Origin: Cololabis saira
Lineage: Eukaryota > Chordata > Actinopteri > Beloniformes > Belonidae
Length of the DNA stretch: 64,000 nt
Direction: 5' to 3'
NCBI RefSeq assembly: GCF_033807715.1
Contig: NC_084607.1
Span: 14,334,441-14,398,440, forward strand
Part shown: positions 13,001 to 23,325 of the stretch, piece after piece
Position numbering within the stretch: the first letter of the stretch is position 1
Layout of the letters: each line of letters begins with the position of its first letter
Position numbers and translations under genes: made by a program
The notes under the pieces: generated by a model
Told to the model about the DNA's origin: nothing
The model's input: the letters and a program-made list of their open reading frames with translations, nothing else
The model's database searches: none

Positions 13001-14153
13001 TTGTCGGAACAGTAAATATCGAAATTTCTTAAATTTTCTACCTGATTTTTATAAAACTGTCTCTGAGAGCGTAGATATTAGCTGCACTTGGTCATGAAAA
13101 AGGACTTGCCAACCACTCCAGATATCTCTGCTGCCTTAACTTCTCTCAAAGATGGTAATCGACTGTAAATCAATGAGCCTCCACACCACTGCTGTGAGCT
13201 GACTCAGCCTAATTACCCCTCTGGTGCGACCTTTAAATCACACAAATGAGAACAAATAAATAATGACCAGTTAAAGTGACATCCCAGCGCTTCCATCAAA
13301 ACCAGGAATGCACAAATTAGATTAAACTTTATTGAAATACAACCAGCATGTAAGAAGCATCTTGCATTCTGAGCAACAAATTGAATACAGGAAAAAAAAA
13401 AAATCCTGAGAACTGTCTGCCTGAGTGCCAAGTAAGACAGTTAATCTCTACACTGTCCTGGTCCACATAATTCCCACTGAAATGTGGCACGCTGGGCCCT
13501 CTACTTCCTTCTACCCATGTTCCTTTTCCCTTATCGATGTAATTTGGTATGCACTGACAATGGGATATTTGACAAAGCTGTTGACAGTAGCTATTTCACA
13601 GTGAGCTAATAACTTCAAGATTTCTGAAAATGAGGGGGGTATTAAAAAGGATTTTGCTCTAGCCTGAATATGGAAGAAACACAAAACACACACACATGAC
13701 AAGTAAAAGAAGAGAGAATACTAAGAATGAAAGCCTGAAAAATCCTTCAACGCAGGTGTTTTTTTTTTTTTTGCTTTTACATGTATTTCGTCAGATAATT
13801 TATTTGAAAACCAGTTTCAAGTCTTTCATCTTTACTTCAATTTAGAGACAGGACATTGATTTATGACATTTTTCACAAATTGAGAATGGCGGATCTGTAA
13901 CAATGATTTGATTGTAGTTTACAAACTGACTTAATGTGTAGTGAATAAAAAGGTTTCACCTTTTCTGTGTGGGGGAACAATAAATATTTATGACAGACTG
14001 CAAAATCTTTCAAAGATTGATAACAGTCCAGCATACCCATCTATTAAAGGTTGAGTTATTCTGCAGAATTTGAGCCAAAACAAAATACCAAATAAAAGAA
14101 CAAGAACAAAGAAAAGGTAATACTCCTTGACAGTCAGGTCTGAGCAAATGGAT
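10050..14153. other. Non-coding stretch, nothing recognised
   Basis: No exon, RNA gene or bounded mobile element was identified. Short open frames exist on both strands, but none resembles a known protein. The 12090-12130 and 12890-13000 segments contain phrases typical of old fish repeats without clear ends. Homopolymer runs (A at 13388-13401, T at 13759-13772) are present. Confidence 0.45.
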
Positions 14154-14169
14154 AGCTCCCCTCATTTTT

Positions 14170-14342
14170 TTTTTTGGCTTGTTGTGGCCTTTATTTTGAA
14201 AGTAGATAAACAGGGAACTTGGGTAGAAAGAGCGGCAAGACACCAGTAGAGAGGCCAGGATTTTAACCTGTGCCACCTGCACGAGGGCGATAGCCTTAGT
14301 ATATGCTGCGGCCACTCAACCAAACGAGCTACACAGGGCCCC
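14170..14342 (-). mobile_element. tRNA-derived SINE with 16-bp target site duplication
   Basis: On the minus strand the element starts GGGGCCCTGTGTAGCTCG and has a tRNA-like head. The RNA polymerase III A box TAGCTCGTTTGG lies at 14320-14331 and the B box GGTTAAAATCC at 14258-14268, with normal spacing. A non-tRNA body follows, then an AATAAAGGCCACAACAAGCC 3' end and an A-tail. The flanks carry a perfect 16-bp direct repeat, AGCTCCCCTCATTTTT, at 14154-14169 and 14343-14358, the signature of LINE-driven insertion. The B box has a C-to-A type change from the GGTTCRANNCC consensus. Total length is about 173 bp. It is not a functional tRNA gene. Confidence 0.9.
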
Positions 14343-14478
14343 AGCTCCCCTCATTTTTGAAGCATCTTATCTATTCAAATAAAAACTCCTTGAACTGTTG
14401 CTGGGCCAAATCTTTACTTATTTCTGCTCACTTGCTGTTAATTTGAGCTGAGCTTTGGCATTTTTGTCTTGGTATTAT

Positions 14479-15305
14479 TAGAGCCCGAGCACTGACAGTG
14501 CGAAGGCCCTATTGTATCTGTAGGAATTGTTTTCCTTGTTTTTATTTTTATCCTCGTTTCTTCTCGTTTTTATGTTTCAACCTCTCAGATGGTTTTTATT
14601 AGGGCCCGAGCACTGACAGTGCGAAGGCCCTATCGTATCTGTAGGAATTTTTATTTTCCTCTTTTTCCTTGTTTTTCTTCCGACGAAATGAGGGCCCTTT
14701 TGCCCCCCTAAACGTGCCCCCAAAAGTCACCAAATTTTGCACGCAAGCCAGGCCTGGCAAAAAATTTGATATTTAATGGTTTGCATTGCCCTAATGGCTC
14801 AACAGCGCCCCCTAGAAAACTTCATGCCTCAAGCCCCACAATACGGTTTGACGTACATGCACGAAAATCGGTACACACCTGTATCATGTCGCAACTTAAA
14901 GAAAAGTCTCTTGGCGCCATGGCCGAAACCGAACAGGAAGTCGGCCGTTTTGAATTAATCGTGTAATTCTGGCGCAAATTATGCCATTTCTTCGGCCGTT
15001 TCTTGGCCTGAACCGTAACGTGCACCCAGCTGTGTTATACATCAAAATGTGCGTCTCGATCCCGCAACGATGCGCATTACTTCTCTCAGTCAAAAGCGTT
15101 ACCGTGGCGACGATAGACACCAAAAAGTGCCCTGCCCGTCATCTGATTGGCCATATTTGATAGTTCCTATTTTCTGCCATAACTTTTGAATGGTTTCACA
15201 TAAAGAGTCATGGGTGGTGTCATCAGACTTAGTTTTGAGTCCTTGACCTTTATTGGTGAAAATTGCACACGCGAGGGCCCGTTCATCGCTGCTTGCAGCT
15301 TTAAT
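14479..15305 (+). repeat. Unclassified dispersed repeat, copy A (doubled head, one module)
   Basis: One of three copies in this window (others 31131-32157 and 53121-54000). The head GCCCGAGCACTGACAGTG, which folds into a short hairpin, appears twice here: at about 14482 and again at about 14604, separated by a spacer ending ATGTTTCAACCTCTCAG that also precedes copy C. The body contains CAACAGCGCCCCCTAG, a GTCGCAACTTAAAGAAAAG block, and one copy of a ~135-bp module around TTTCTGCCATAACTTTTGAA. It ends GGGCCCGTTCATCGCTGCTT followed by GCAGCTTTAAT. No terminal inverted repeats or coding domain were seen, so I leave the class open. Confidence 0.85.
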
Positions 15306-16602
15306 TTCTGTTTACTTTTGCTCTCTGTGTATTAATATATTGTTTTTAGCTTGTAAGGTGTTTGGGTCAACCTTGGTGGTTGTTAAATGAACCGTCAAAA
15401 TTAATCTGACTTTGACTTTTTTCTTTTTTGAAAGGACAAACTTTGAATTTGAATAGCTGAAGTTGCTTTATGTTTCATGCTTTTGTCCAACCGTACAAAA
15501 TGGTATGAATAAATTCCATTTTTAGATTCTTTACTAATCTGAGTTACTTAAACTTTGTGTTTTTTTCAATCTATAAAGAATTACTACTATACTTATTCTC
15601 TATGTTGTAGGGGGAAGTATTGTAATTTTTACTTGATTCATTTTTGAGGATCTTATTTGGATTGTGTCTGCAACTGACTAAATATGACTGTGTGTGATGA
15701 GATGCTTTGAAATGATTCTGGCTACAGTCATAAAACTAAAACTACATTTTACGACGCCACCCCGCGTCAGTCAATGTAAAAGGGGCACACGAAATGTTAG
15801 ATATGTGCGTTAAACGCAGGGTATTCGCCAATGTAAAAGGGGCTATAGTTGTTTCTCGTGGCATGTCTCAACTGACACAAACAATGACCACAAGCACCAG
15901 AATTATATGAATGATGGATTCCTACACTAGCTAGCCTTAACTATCGTGAGCCAGTCTCAACTGTTGTGAGGGTTAGGGTTAGGGTTAGTTGTAACCCCAA
16001 CAACTCTTCAAATTTGATTGGAATTGCATTCAAAAACCATATACACTGTACATAGGTTTTGAATCTGATTTGGGGAAACAATGTAATTCATGTGTCAACA
16101 GATACAAATATCCATATATGCTAAAGTTTGGATTAGGGCTGGCAGTGTAAACATAGCCAAAAACAGTATATTTAGTTTTCCATGCACCATGTACATAATT
16201 CTTTACATGACTGTTTTAATGATGCACCCTGAGTGGAAGATAGTTTATCACAAAGCTAATGATGGCATTTGATGGGTGTCACTCAGGGGTGGCAAAGCCT
16301 AGTGTCATAGCTGAGGCTCTCATGTTCACCACGGGTCATTAATAGCTCCCTAGGACATGTTTCTGCCAAGTTCTCATTTATCCCTTAATCCTCTTTAATT
16401 ATTCCCTTTCATTTACCTTGGTTAAAAGAAATCAATAGCACATGTTTCACTTAATTTGACAAACATTCTTTTGCTTCATCCCTTGATGCTGTGTGTGCAA
16501 GAATGAGTGTCTGTGTGGATTAAATGATGTGGAAATTGGTTTGAAGTGACTAAATTGAGTAAATTGAGAACACAAAAAGTGATCAAGGTGTGAGTACTAC
16601 TG
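15306..16602. other. Non-coding stretch with short telomere-like run
   Basis: No gene was recognised. Two near-identical phrases ending CAATGTAAAAGGGGC at about 15772-15787 and 15829-15843 form a short direct repeat, possibly the ends of an old element. The rest is AT-rich. Confidence 0.45.
15969..15988 (+). repeat. Short interstitial (GGGTTA)n tract
   Basis: Three copies of the vertebrate telomere hexamer, seen directly, embedded in ordinary sequence. Too short to be a chromosome end. Confidence 0.9.
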
Positions 16603-16660
16603 CTACCACCATCACCACCACCACCATTTAGCAGACGCTTTTATCCAAAGAGACTTACAT
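16603..16660 (+). repeat. (CAC)n tract plus fish repeat motif
   Basis: An imperfect ACC/CAC trinucleotide run (16603-16626) is followed immediately by TTTAGCAGACGCTTTTATCC. I recall that phrase, together with AAAGMGACTTACA after it, as a very common dispersed repeat segment in teleosts. The repeat boundaries and class were not determined; the motif match is from memory. Confidence 0.55.
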
Positions 16661-18056
16661 CTGAGAGAACACCACAAGCAAGAAATCACTACAGCTGGAT
16701 AAGTGCTGGTCAGGCTGCTGTTGGACATAGGTGATGCCATGGTAGTGTTAGATGTTTTTTTTTTTATTCTGTTCCCTTCCCACCCAACACAACAGTCCCT
16801 TCATTCAGCAAAACTACGTCTTAAATTCACCATCATAGTAATGTTTTCAAGACTCTAGGCTCCAATATGAATCTCTACTTGGACACCAGTTTCAAGAAAC
16901 TCAAGGAACACATTGTTAGACAGCATTGTAGTGAAGCTATCTGACACATTTTTCCCCTCATATTTCTTTTTCACCTCCGAGGCCCCTGATCCTTTGAGCG
17001 CTTTGTCTCTTCCCCAACATTTATACGGTTTTTCTGAAGCTCAAAATGCAGTCCCAAAGGTTTCAATTAGAAAAGTGTGGTGCATCTGAGTGTACTCCCT
17101 TTAATAGTAGAGTGATCTCCTGAGTGTTGCAGAAGGGTACTGGGGAAAGACTTGCTCTGTCTCTAACTTGGGTTAATTGGGTTTCTTCCAGTTTCTGCCA
17201 ACAACAGTAGAAAAAGAGGAAAAAGAAAAAATTATTTTATTGTGACCTGAAAAGTTTCTGATCCACATGCAGAAAAACGATTTTGTCATCCATGCATTCG
17301 AGCAATCCTTGTATACGGTACAATGCAATCTTTTATTAATTGTATGTCCAAAGACTTAAAAATGTGAATTATATTGTATTAACTACATACTGATTTGTTT
17401 GTATCCTCTCAGAAAATGAGCAATGACACTCAAATATGATACCTTCATTACTTTAAATTTCATTATAGTAAAACTGATTCAAGATTATATAACTTAAGAT
17501 GTTAGCGCTGATTGATTTGGATAATTAAACTAATGTCTATCAATAATAAAAATATTTTCAATCAATGTAAGGTGAGTAAATCCATAAATCCCTGTGGTGT
17601 TTTAAGAGTGCATAAAGCTGCTGAATGGCCAGTCTTAATTACCAGTCTGTCCTGCAGTCACACTGGAATTTAAACTGATAAATGATACTGGCTCAGTTAT
17701 GCTCGGGTGGCTTCATCAACAGCACATACCTATTTTTCATGACGGAGAAACAAATAAACAGTTCAAAATGGCATCTTCTTTTGTCTTCTACCACTCATCA
17801 CCTTCCTTATGGCAGAAATGTCAATGAAGGGAAGACAAAGATGGAAAACAGCTGTGCAACGAATGAGAGCATCTGTGATGCAGTTCCAACAAGAGAACAT
17901 GGGGCAGTGCTTCTTAATCACCTCTGAGTAAAAAGGTTTTTCCTTTTGCCATTCTTATTTTATTTTTGGGTTTTACATATTGCCTTTATATTCTATTATT
18001 TTATCAGTTTAAATTTTATTTGACTGTGAACCACTGGTCAAATAACTTTAACTTGA
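16661..18056. other. AT-rich non-coding stretch, nothing recognised
   Basis: No exon or bounded repeat was found. An open frame at 17682-17927 (81 aa, plus) shows no known motif. Confidence 0.45.
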
Positions 18057-18350
18057 CTTCCATCTTTCTAGCGATCCATTAACTTGCTTATCCAAGTTCA
18101 GGTTGCGATGGCAGCAGCTTAAGAAAAGAGGCCCAGACCTTCCTGTCCCTGACCTCAAGCTCGTCTGAGGGAATACCGAGGTGTTCCCAAGCCAGATGTT
18201 ATGTCTCCAATGTGTCCTGGGTCTGCCCCAGGGTTGTAGCCATGTTAGACAAACTTGAATCTCCTCCCGAGGGAAAAAATCCAGGAGGCATCCAAAGCAG
18301 ATGCCCAAACCACCTCAACTGGCTCCTCTTGATGACTCCCTCCCAAACAG
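18057..18350 (-). mobile_element. 5'-truncated non-LTR retrotransposon tail (ORF2 C-terminus)
   Basis: Minus-strand translation gives RSQLRWFGHLLWMPPG. After a frame change it gives LAWEHLGIPSDELEVRDRKV and WASFLKLLPSQPELG, ending at a natural stop (18088-18090). These match the C-terminus I recall for an abundant fish LINE, of form RRSQLRWFGHLVRMPPGR, then SRLAWERLGIPPEEL, then LLRLLP. A short AAGATGGA-type tail follows. The upstream reverse transcriptase is missing, as usual for 5'-truncated insertions, and at least one frameshift disables it. I am unsure of the clade (RTE/Rex-like is my guess). Confidence 0.8.
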
Positions 18351-18384
18351 AATTGAAATGAGAAACATTCAGGCATTTTTTCAC

Positions 18385-18480
18385 ACAGTAATTTCAATTT
18401 AATTTTACTTGTATCGTGCCAAACAAGGTCACCTGAAGATACTTTGCAGAGAAAATAAATGAGTCAGTGCACATCCACTT
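18385..18480 (+). repeat. Fish dispersed repeat fragment
   Basis: The phrases CAATTTAATTTTACTTGTAT, then CGTGCCAAACAAGGTCACCTGAAG, resemble a common teleost repeat whose consensus I recall as TTTATTTGTATAGCGCC with a CACAA run after it. A related piece begins at 45606. It is decayed and its ends are uncertain. Confidence 0.45.
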
Positions 18481-18729
18481 CAGTGCAGTTATAATCCTTT
18501 TCTTTTTAATTCTCAACAATCTTATTCAGTGCCATAGTTTGTATAAAATGTCAATTAATAATTGTCTAGATAAGGAATTTGGCACTCTGATTGAATTTTC
18601 AGTTTGATTCAGTCCCTTATCCTGAGCATGCATGGGGTGGCTGGTGACAGTGGAGAGGATGCACTCTCTTTTTTTAAACAGAAGACCTCCAACAAAGCCC
18701 GGATACAGACACAAACCAAATCAATCCGT

Positions 18730-18915
18730 TATAAATAACCCGCCTTGGGTCACGGAGAACTCCGCAAAAGGTAGGAGTGCACCCTGTCAAAGTCACCAGT
18801 TTATCATGGGGTCACATGTAGACAAAACAACCACTAACAATATGGGCAATTTAAAATCACCAACGACCTGACATACATGCTTTTGGATCATATGAGGAAG
18901 GCAGTCTACCCCAAT
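18730..18915 (-). mobile_element. V-SINE-like remnant interrupted by a hAT insertion
   Basis: Read on the minus strand, the segment shows decayed forms of the familiar fish V-SINE body: a GACATGCATG-like phrase, TTTAAAATTGCCCATA in place of the usual AATTGCCC region, a CCATGATAAACTGGTGACTT block, and a GGGTGCACTCC phrase. The same body is better preserved at 61048-61358. The element is cut at 18915 by the insertion that starts at 18916, and what follows 19920 is too decayed to assign. Confidence 0.55.
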
Positions 18916-19071
18916 TAGGGCTGAACGATTAATTGCATTTGCGATAATATCGCGATGTGATAAAACGAGATTTTTTAACCGCAAAGGCTGCGATTTGACC
19001 AGTCACGTGATCTGTTCACGTTGCCAGAAGGGAAAAAAAGTCCGCGTGTAACCTATCTACCATGGCCTCAG

Positions 19072-19664
19072 TGTTAGGGCTCGGTCAGGCGGGGCTTTAT
19101 AAATATATGGGCTTTATAAATGTATTAAATATATGAGCGCGGAGTCGGCGTGGCGAGGAGCTGCACGAACCAGCCAGGCGAACAGTGGAGTCGCGCTGTG
19201 AAGCCTGCTTTATGGTTCCGCGTTAAATCGACGCAGAGCCTTCACCGTAGGGTACACCGTAGGTTCTGCGGAGACGCGCGCCGTACTGTGCGCGTACCGC
19301 GTACCCTACGGCGTAGGCTCTGCGTTGGTGTAACGCGGAACCATAAATCAGCCTTAAACCACCTGCAGCCCGTCAGCTCATCAGGAGGAGAAGTTAAAGA
19401 GCGGGGCTGCGAGTTGTTCATTGCTGGTTTGTTTTGTTAACAATGTGAGCTTTGTTGGTTTGTTTGTTATTTTGGTGGTGGTTTTTTTTCTCTCTGTGAT
19501 TTTTGAGTTATTTGTGAAGAAGTTCTGAGTTCCCTGTGAGGAAGGTTTTTTAGTTCCCTGTGGGAATTTTTCTGTGTTTTTCTATTAAACTACGCCTCGT
19601 TTTGGCTAAAGTTTAACCCGGTTTGGTGTCGTGCGATTGGGTTCAGAGAGAACGACCCATAACA
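19072..19664 (+). mobile_element. Probable gypsy-type solo LTR nested in the hAT element
   Basis: The segment begins TGTTAGGG and ends CCCATAACA, giving TG...CA with inverted ends. Its 3' part has ATTAAA followed by TTTGGTGTCGTGCGATTGGG and TTCAGAGAG, a layout I know from the R/U5 region of fish Ty3/gypsy LTRs. TATA-like TTTATAAATATA lies near 19098. Composition is GC-rich against the AT-rich hAT arms. No clean 4-6 bp target duplication is visible (CTCAG against CTCGT), so either the flanks mutated or the limits are slightly off. No internal gag-pol sequence is present. Confidence 0.65.
19201..19355. repeat. 40-bp inverted repeat (hairpin) inside the LTR
   Basis: The arms 19201-19240 and 19316-19355 are reverse complements at about 35 of 40 positions, sharing TTTATGGTTCCGCGTTA and ACGCAGAGCC. 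A second inner inversion, CCGTAGGGTA/TACCCTACGG, extends the stem. Loop about 75 bp, strongly GC/CpG-rich. It could be an LTR regulatory stem or a small palindromic element inserted in the LTR; no target duplication was found. Confidence 0.85.
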
Positions 19665-19920
19665 CTCGTGTGTACAGACGTATGTAGACGTGTTAAAGAG
19701 GTAAAGCCACAGATTTGTTTTTCTTTATTGTTGTAATCTGTGCTTTAAATAAATCTGACATTGTTTATTATAAAACAGACTGATTTATTGCTTGTGTAGT
19801 TGAAAAATACATGAGAACAGGACCTTGAAAAAATAATCGCATATTAAATCGCAATCGCAATATTGAGGAAAAAAATCGCAATTGGATTATTTTCAAAAAT
19901 CGTTCAGCCCTAACCCCAAT

Positions 19921-21211
19921 AGGTAGCTTGCGGTTACCAAGTTGAGTTGAATGTGTTCCATCTGACTCCTAGGTTTGCTTGCTCTGCCCATTTGCCTATT
20001 TTTGGGATAACCAAGATTGGGTGCAGTCAGTTCCTGGGATCATGGTATCCATGCCCTTCTAATTTTGATGTTCTTAAAAAAATATACCAAAAAACAAATG
20101 ATTACTCTGCTCAAAATTGACCCAATGCATTGAAATGAGACATGATTTTAAAAAAAAACCTCAACTATAAAAGATCATCCTTGGCCCATGAAAAAGTTAT
20201 ACCCCTGCACTTGGTGTGAGTGTGTGATGGACCTCCTGCTGTGTGGGTGAGATGACACGACCCGCAGTGGAGAGAGCGAGATGGCAAACCTCTGTTGACT
20301 AAATAAGCTTCTACCGCCCACACGTGATATTTTTAAGTTCACGTCAAGTTAAATTAATTTAACAAAGTTAAATTTCAACCAGCCAAAGGTGACTGTTCAG
20401 TACGTCTGTTAATCGCTAGCCAGAAAGGGTTCTTATGTCTGAGTTGTTGGTGTATCACAGGGCTCTTAAGTCTGAGCCTCACACAACTTAGAGCAGCTGT
20501 TTCGGGTTACCAACCTATCCACCAATCAAAAAATAGAATTTCTCAGCCAATCAGAAAAAATACTTTTTGTTGCCGGGTGAGTTCTGACTTTCAGCCTCAA
20601 GTGCTTCATCTCCTGTAATACAACATTTGAAAGTAGAAATAATATAAAATTATTTTAGTAAAAAAAGGGAGGAGCAACCAGGAGAAGCATTCAGAAGAAA
20701 GGGATTAGAAATGAAGAAGATGAAGCAATGAAGATGGGGAGAAAAAAGATGGCAGGGGGTCAGAGGAACAACCCTAAATTTCAGCTACTCTAATCTATTC
20801 ACAACTCCAGTGTAGCAATTTAAGATGAGTCAATAAATAAAACATTGCGTTAAGAAAAATCAGTGGTACCTTTTTTATTGCAATTACAGAGTTTTGTTTT
20901 TGATGCCACCTTGTCTTGACCTCCTGCCGTGCCCCCCCCATGTAAAATAATCAAGATCTGCCACTGTATCCATGCAGCAAAGGGGTTCAGATCCACTCAT
21001 CAGAAAACACATCAGTGGTGCCACAGCAGGTTTGTCCATAGTCTGTAGGTGGATTTCCTTTACACTTTTTCAGAAATCAAAAACAAAACTATTTGCAATA
21101 AAAAAAAGGTGAAACTGCAGGGGTTCTGTGTTTTCATTGAATGGTGTTTTGCTTTTAATGAGGATAACTCTCCTAGTTCTCCCCGTACCTCCATATCTTG
21201 TCCGGCCAGAC
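19921..21211. other. Non-coding stretch, nothing recognised
   Basis: No exon, RNA gene or repeat with definable ends was recognised. A run of A at 20150-20159 and a purine-rich patch at 20660-20760 are the only notable composition features. Confidence 0.45.
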
Positions 21212-21441
21212 CAGTGTTTCCCAAACCTGGTCCTCGGGTTCCCCCTGTCCTGCACGTTTTAGATGCTACCCTGCTTCAGCACACCATGGTACAAGTAGCT
21301 GTGTCATCAAGAGAGTTGTGCAGACCTTGATTACTGTATAAGCTAATGAGGACCATTAATTAGAATCAGGTGTGCTGAAGCAGGGTAGGATCTGAAATAT
21401 GCAGGACAGTGTGCCCCGAGGACTAGGGTTGGGAAACACTG
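21212..21441. mobile_element. Palindromic MITE with hAT-Charlie-like termini
   Basis: The element is 230 bp and largely self-complementary. Its ends CAGTGTTTCCCAAACCTGG and the matching inverted terminus ending GGGTTGGGAAACACTG extend inward (CCTCGGG/CCCGAGG, CCTGCTTCAGCACACC/GGTGTGCTGAAGCAGG). The CAGTGTTTCCCAA start matches the CAGTGNTTCYCAA termini of Charlie-type hAT elements. An exact 8-bp target duplication was not seen; CCAGAC on the left and CTAGAC on the right are only a partial match. It has no coding capacity. Confidence 0.85.
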
Positions 21442-21854
21442 CTAGACTTCTCTTCAAAACAATGAAAAAGAAGATCTCAACTTTGAAGAAGATGAACAAA
21501 AACATCTTGAGTCTTTGACTAATTATTGTGACTGCCGTTACTGCTGTTGCAAAAATAGTCAACAAGAGACGAAGGCAGCAGATGATCATTCAAGTGATTA
21601 TTCAGAGGCAAAGCCTTTATGTGATGCAATAAAGCATAATGATTAAGTAGTGTTATAGCACAACTTTATAATAGTAATGAGGTATTAATGAGACCAAAAA
21701 CCGCTGGAAACTAGATTTTCATGCCTTTAGAATAGATTGACTGACGTCACATCCAGACATGCAAATGCACACTCCAAATTACACTATTGTAATAAACTAC
21801 CTCATGAAGTTGTAAAAAAGGTTTTTGCGATATTTGGAAGTTTGTTCAAATTAT

Positions 21855-22011
21855 ACACTGCAAAATAAGTCCCTCTAGAAATAAGTAATCTGTAAATCTA
21901 GTAAATATTATCTTGTTTTAAGCAAAAATGTCTGTCAGTGGGATAAAAAACATAGCTTTTCAATTTTTAAGAAACAAGGAATTTTTATTTTTTAAATTGT
22001 TTTTGCAGTGT
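21855..22011 (+). mobile_element. 157-bp MITE with ACACTGCAAAA termini
   Basis: Perfect 11-bp terminal inverted repeats ACACTGCAAAA/TTTTGCAGTGT enclose an AT-rich interior with TTTTAAGCAAAAATGTCTG. The same interior phrase occurs in reverse orientation in the element at 25661-25821, so both are copies of one family. No coding capacity; the superfamily is not assigned. Confidence 0.8.
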
Positions 22012-22200
22012 AGCCATTTTTCATTACAGGTTTTCTTTGCAATATTTAGGTTTTGCGCAATTCAAGAGGTAATGAGGTCATGACTTAAGGGATTTCCCTA
22101 CCTCATAGTGACTTCAGGCCATGATTTGCTCTCTGATTGGCTATAGCTCAAGTTGAGAGTTGCCCAATGACGGCAGATATTTGGCATGCTAAATATCAGC

Positions 22201-22564
22201 AGTCATGACTTGCAGGAGACGAAGCCAGCATGAGTTTCAAACAAAAAGTATTTATTTAGGCAAAAGCACTGCTTAGCCAGGAAACCAAAGCAAAAATCAA
22301 GAGCCCAAACTTGACAAAACCCAAGACAAAGTAGACAGAACCAGACCATCCTCAAAACAAACAGAAACCATGGCAAGAAACAATACCGGGGAAAACAATA
22401 CCGACAATCAAGGAGGAATGGAAAGACACAGCAAGACATACAGACAAGGACTGATGAGACACAGCTGCAAACACTTATGGCAGATGGACGAGGGGAAGAA
22501 ATAAAGCACAAGGACCCAGACTTTCAAAATAAAACATGAACAAACAAGCCCCAAAACCATGACA
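22201..22564 (-). mobile_element. Probable solo LTR
   Basis: On the minus strand the block starts TGTCATGGTTTTGGGG. It has a T-rich U3-like body and an AATAAATAC polyadenylation signal near 22250, and ends CTCCTGCAAGTCATGAC, so the ends GTCATG/CATGAC are inverted. This layout is that of many fish LTR elements. The expected final A is replaced by T and no target duplication could be found. Long runs of open frame on the minus strand are not coding. Confidence 0.55.
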
Positions 22565-23099
22565 GTGTTTCTTGCAGGACACTAATGTCTGTCCTAATGT
22601 CTGGAACTGTCTTTGATATGTCTGGCAGTTGTTCACACATAACAACTGAGTGCTGGCAGGTGATTCTACAGCTCACCACTTTGCTTCCAACGAGCCTGCG
22701 ACCTTGGTGACTGGCAAATTGGGAGTAAATTAGTGTTGAATGCCTTAGAGATGCAAAGCAGAGGCACGTTATTTATCTATTTATTTTCTTATCATATTAG
22801 ATTACCTAATTTTTAATTTAACCTCCCATTTCCAACGGCCCATTAAGTTCTGCATTAGAGTTTTGCAACAAGTAAGCATAAGAACTTTCAGCAAACACGG
22901 CATTGAAAGACATAAATAAACGATCTCATTATCAAAAAAACGCAAATATGTAACAATATTAGTAAAAATAGCTCTAAGTAACTGCAAAACTTTAAAAATA
23001 TATCTCATGAATACATTTGTACTTATTTCTACCCATGTTTGCTGGTGGCAAATGGCTTTTCTTCATAATTATGGGTAAAATCCTCTTTCTGTTCTCATC
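22565..23099. other. AT-rich non-coding stretch, nothing recognised
   Basis: No gene or bounded repeat seen. An open frame at 22802-23008 minus has no recognisable motif. Confidence 0.45.
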
Positions 23100-23325
23100 T
23101 TTTTCCCCTCAGGAGTCACCACAGCGAATCATTCTCTTCCATTTGACCCTGTCCTCTGTCTCCCACCCTCAGACCAACTAACTGCCTGTCCTCTTTCACC
23201 ACATCTATAAATTTCCTCTTTGGACTTTGTCTTTGCTGCCTGCCTGGCAGCTCCATTGAAAGCATCTTTCTACCAATACATCCCTTATCCCGCCTCTGCA
23301 CGTACCGCTCTAACTTTATAATCAT
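23100..23325 (-). mobile_element. 5'-truncated LINE tail (ORF2 C-terminus)
   Basis: Minus-strand translation gives RYVQRRDKGCIGRKMLSMEL, then PGRQQRQSPKRKFIDVVKED, then RQLVGLRV. This matches a C-terminus I recall from an abundant fish LINE, of form GHVQRRD..YIGRRMLSMELPG, then KRGRPKRRFMDVVKEDMQLVG. The last residues WKRMIRCGD-like are readable only after a frame change, and a stop follows. Only the extreme 3' end is present, consistent with 5' truncation. It is a different LINE family from those at 3385, 18057, 27668 and 41880. Confidence 0.8.

Larger units (their letters stand above)
18916..19912. mobile_element. Non-autonomous hAT element with 8-bp TSD
   Basis: The ends are 15-bp perfect terminal inverted repeats, TAGGGCTGAACGATT and its reverse complement. 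They are flanked by an exact 8-bp target duplication ACCCCAAT (18908-18915 and 19913-19920), which is diagnostic of the hAT superfamily. Subterminal sequence is rich in CGAT/GCGAT words. Without the nested LTR (19072-19664) only about 400 bp remain, with no transposase. The termini resemble those of the element at 56150-56908. Confidence 0.95.

Noticed and set aside
14170..14342. Possible tRNA gene on the minus strand
   Set aside because: A and B boxes are present, but the sequence continues into a SINE body and A-tail with target duplication, and no full cloverleaf is expected with the diverged B box.
14766..14966. Open frame with a similar peptide in another copy (31311-31502)
   Set aside because: The similarity reflects nucleotide identity between copies of the dispersed repeat; there is no domain, and the frame is not kept in the third copy.
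15969..15988. Telomere repeat suggesting a chromosome end
   Set aside because: Only three units, embedded in ordinary sequence on both sides.
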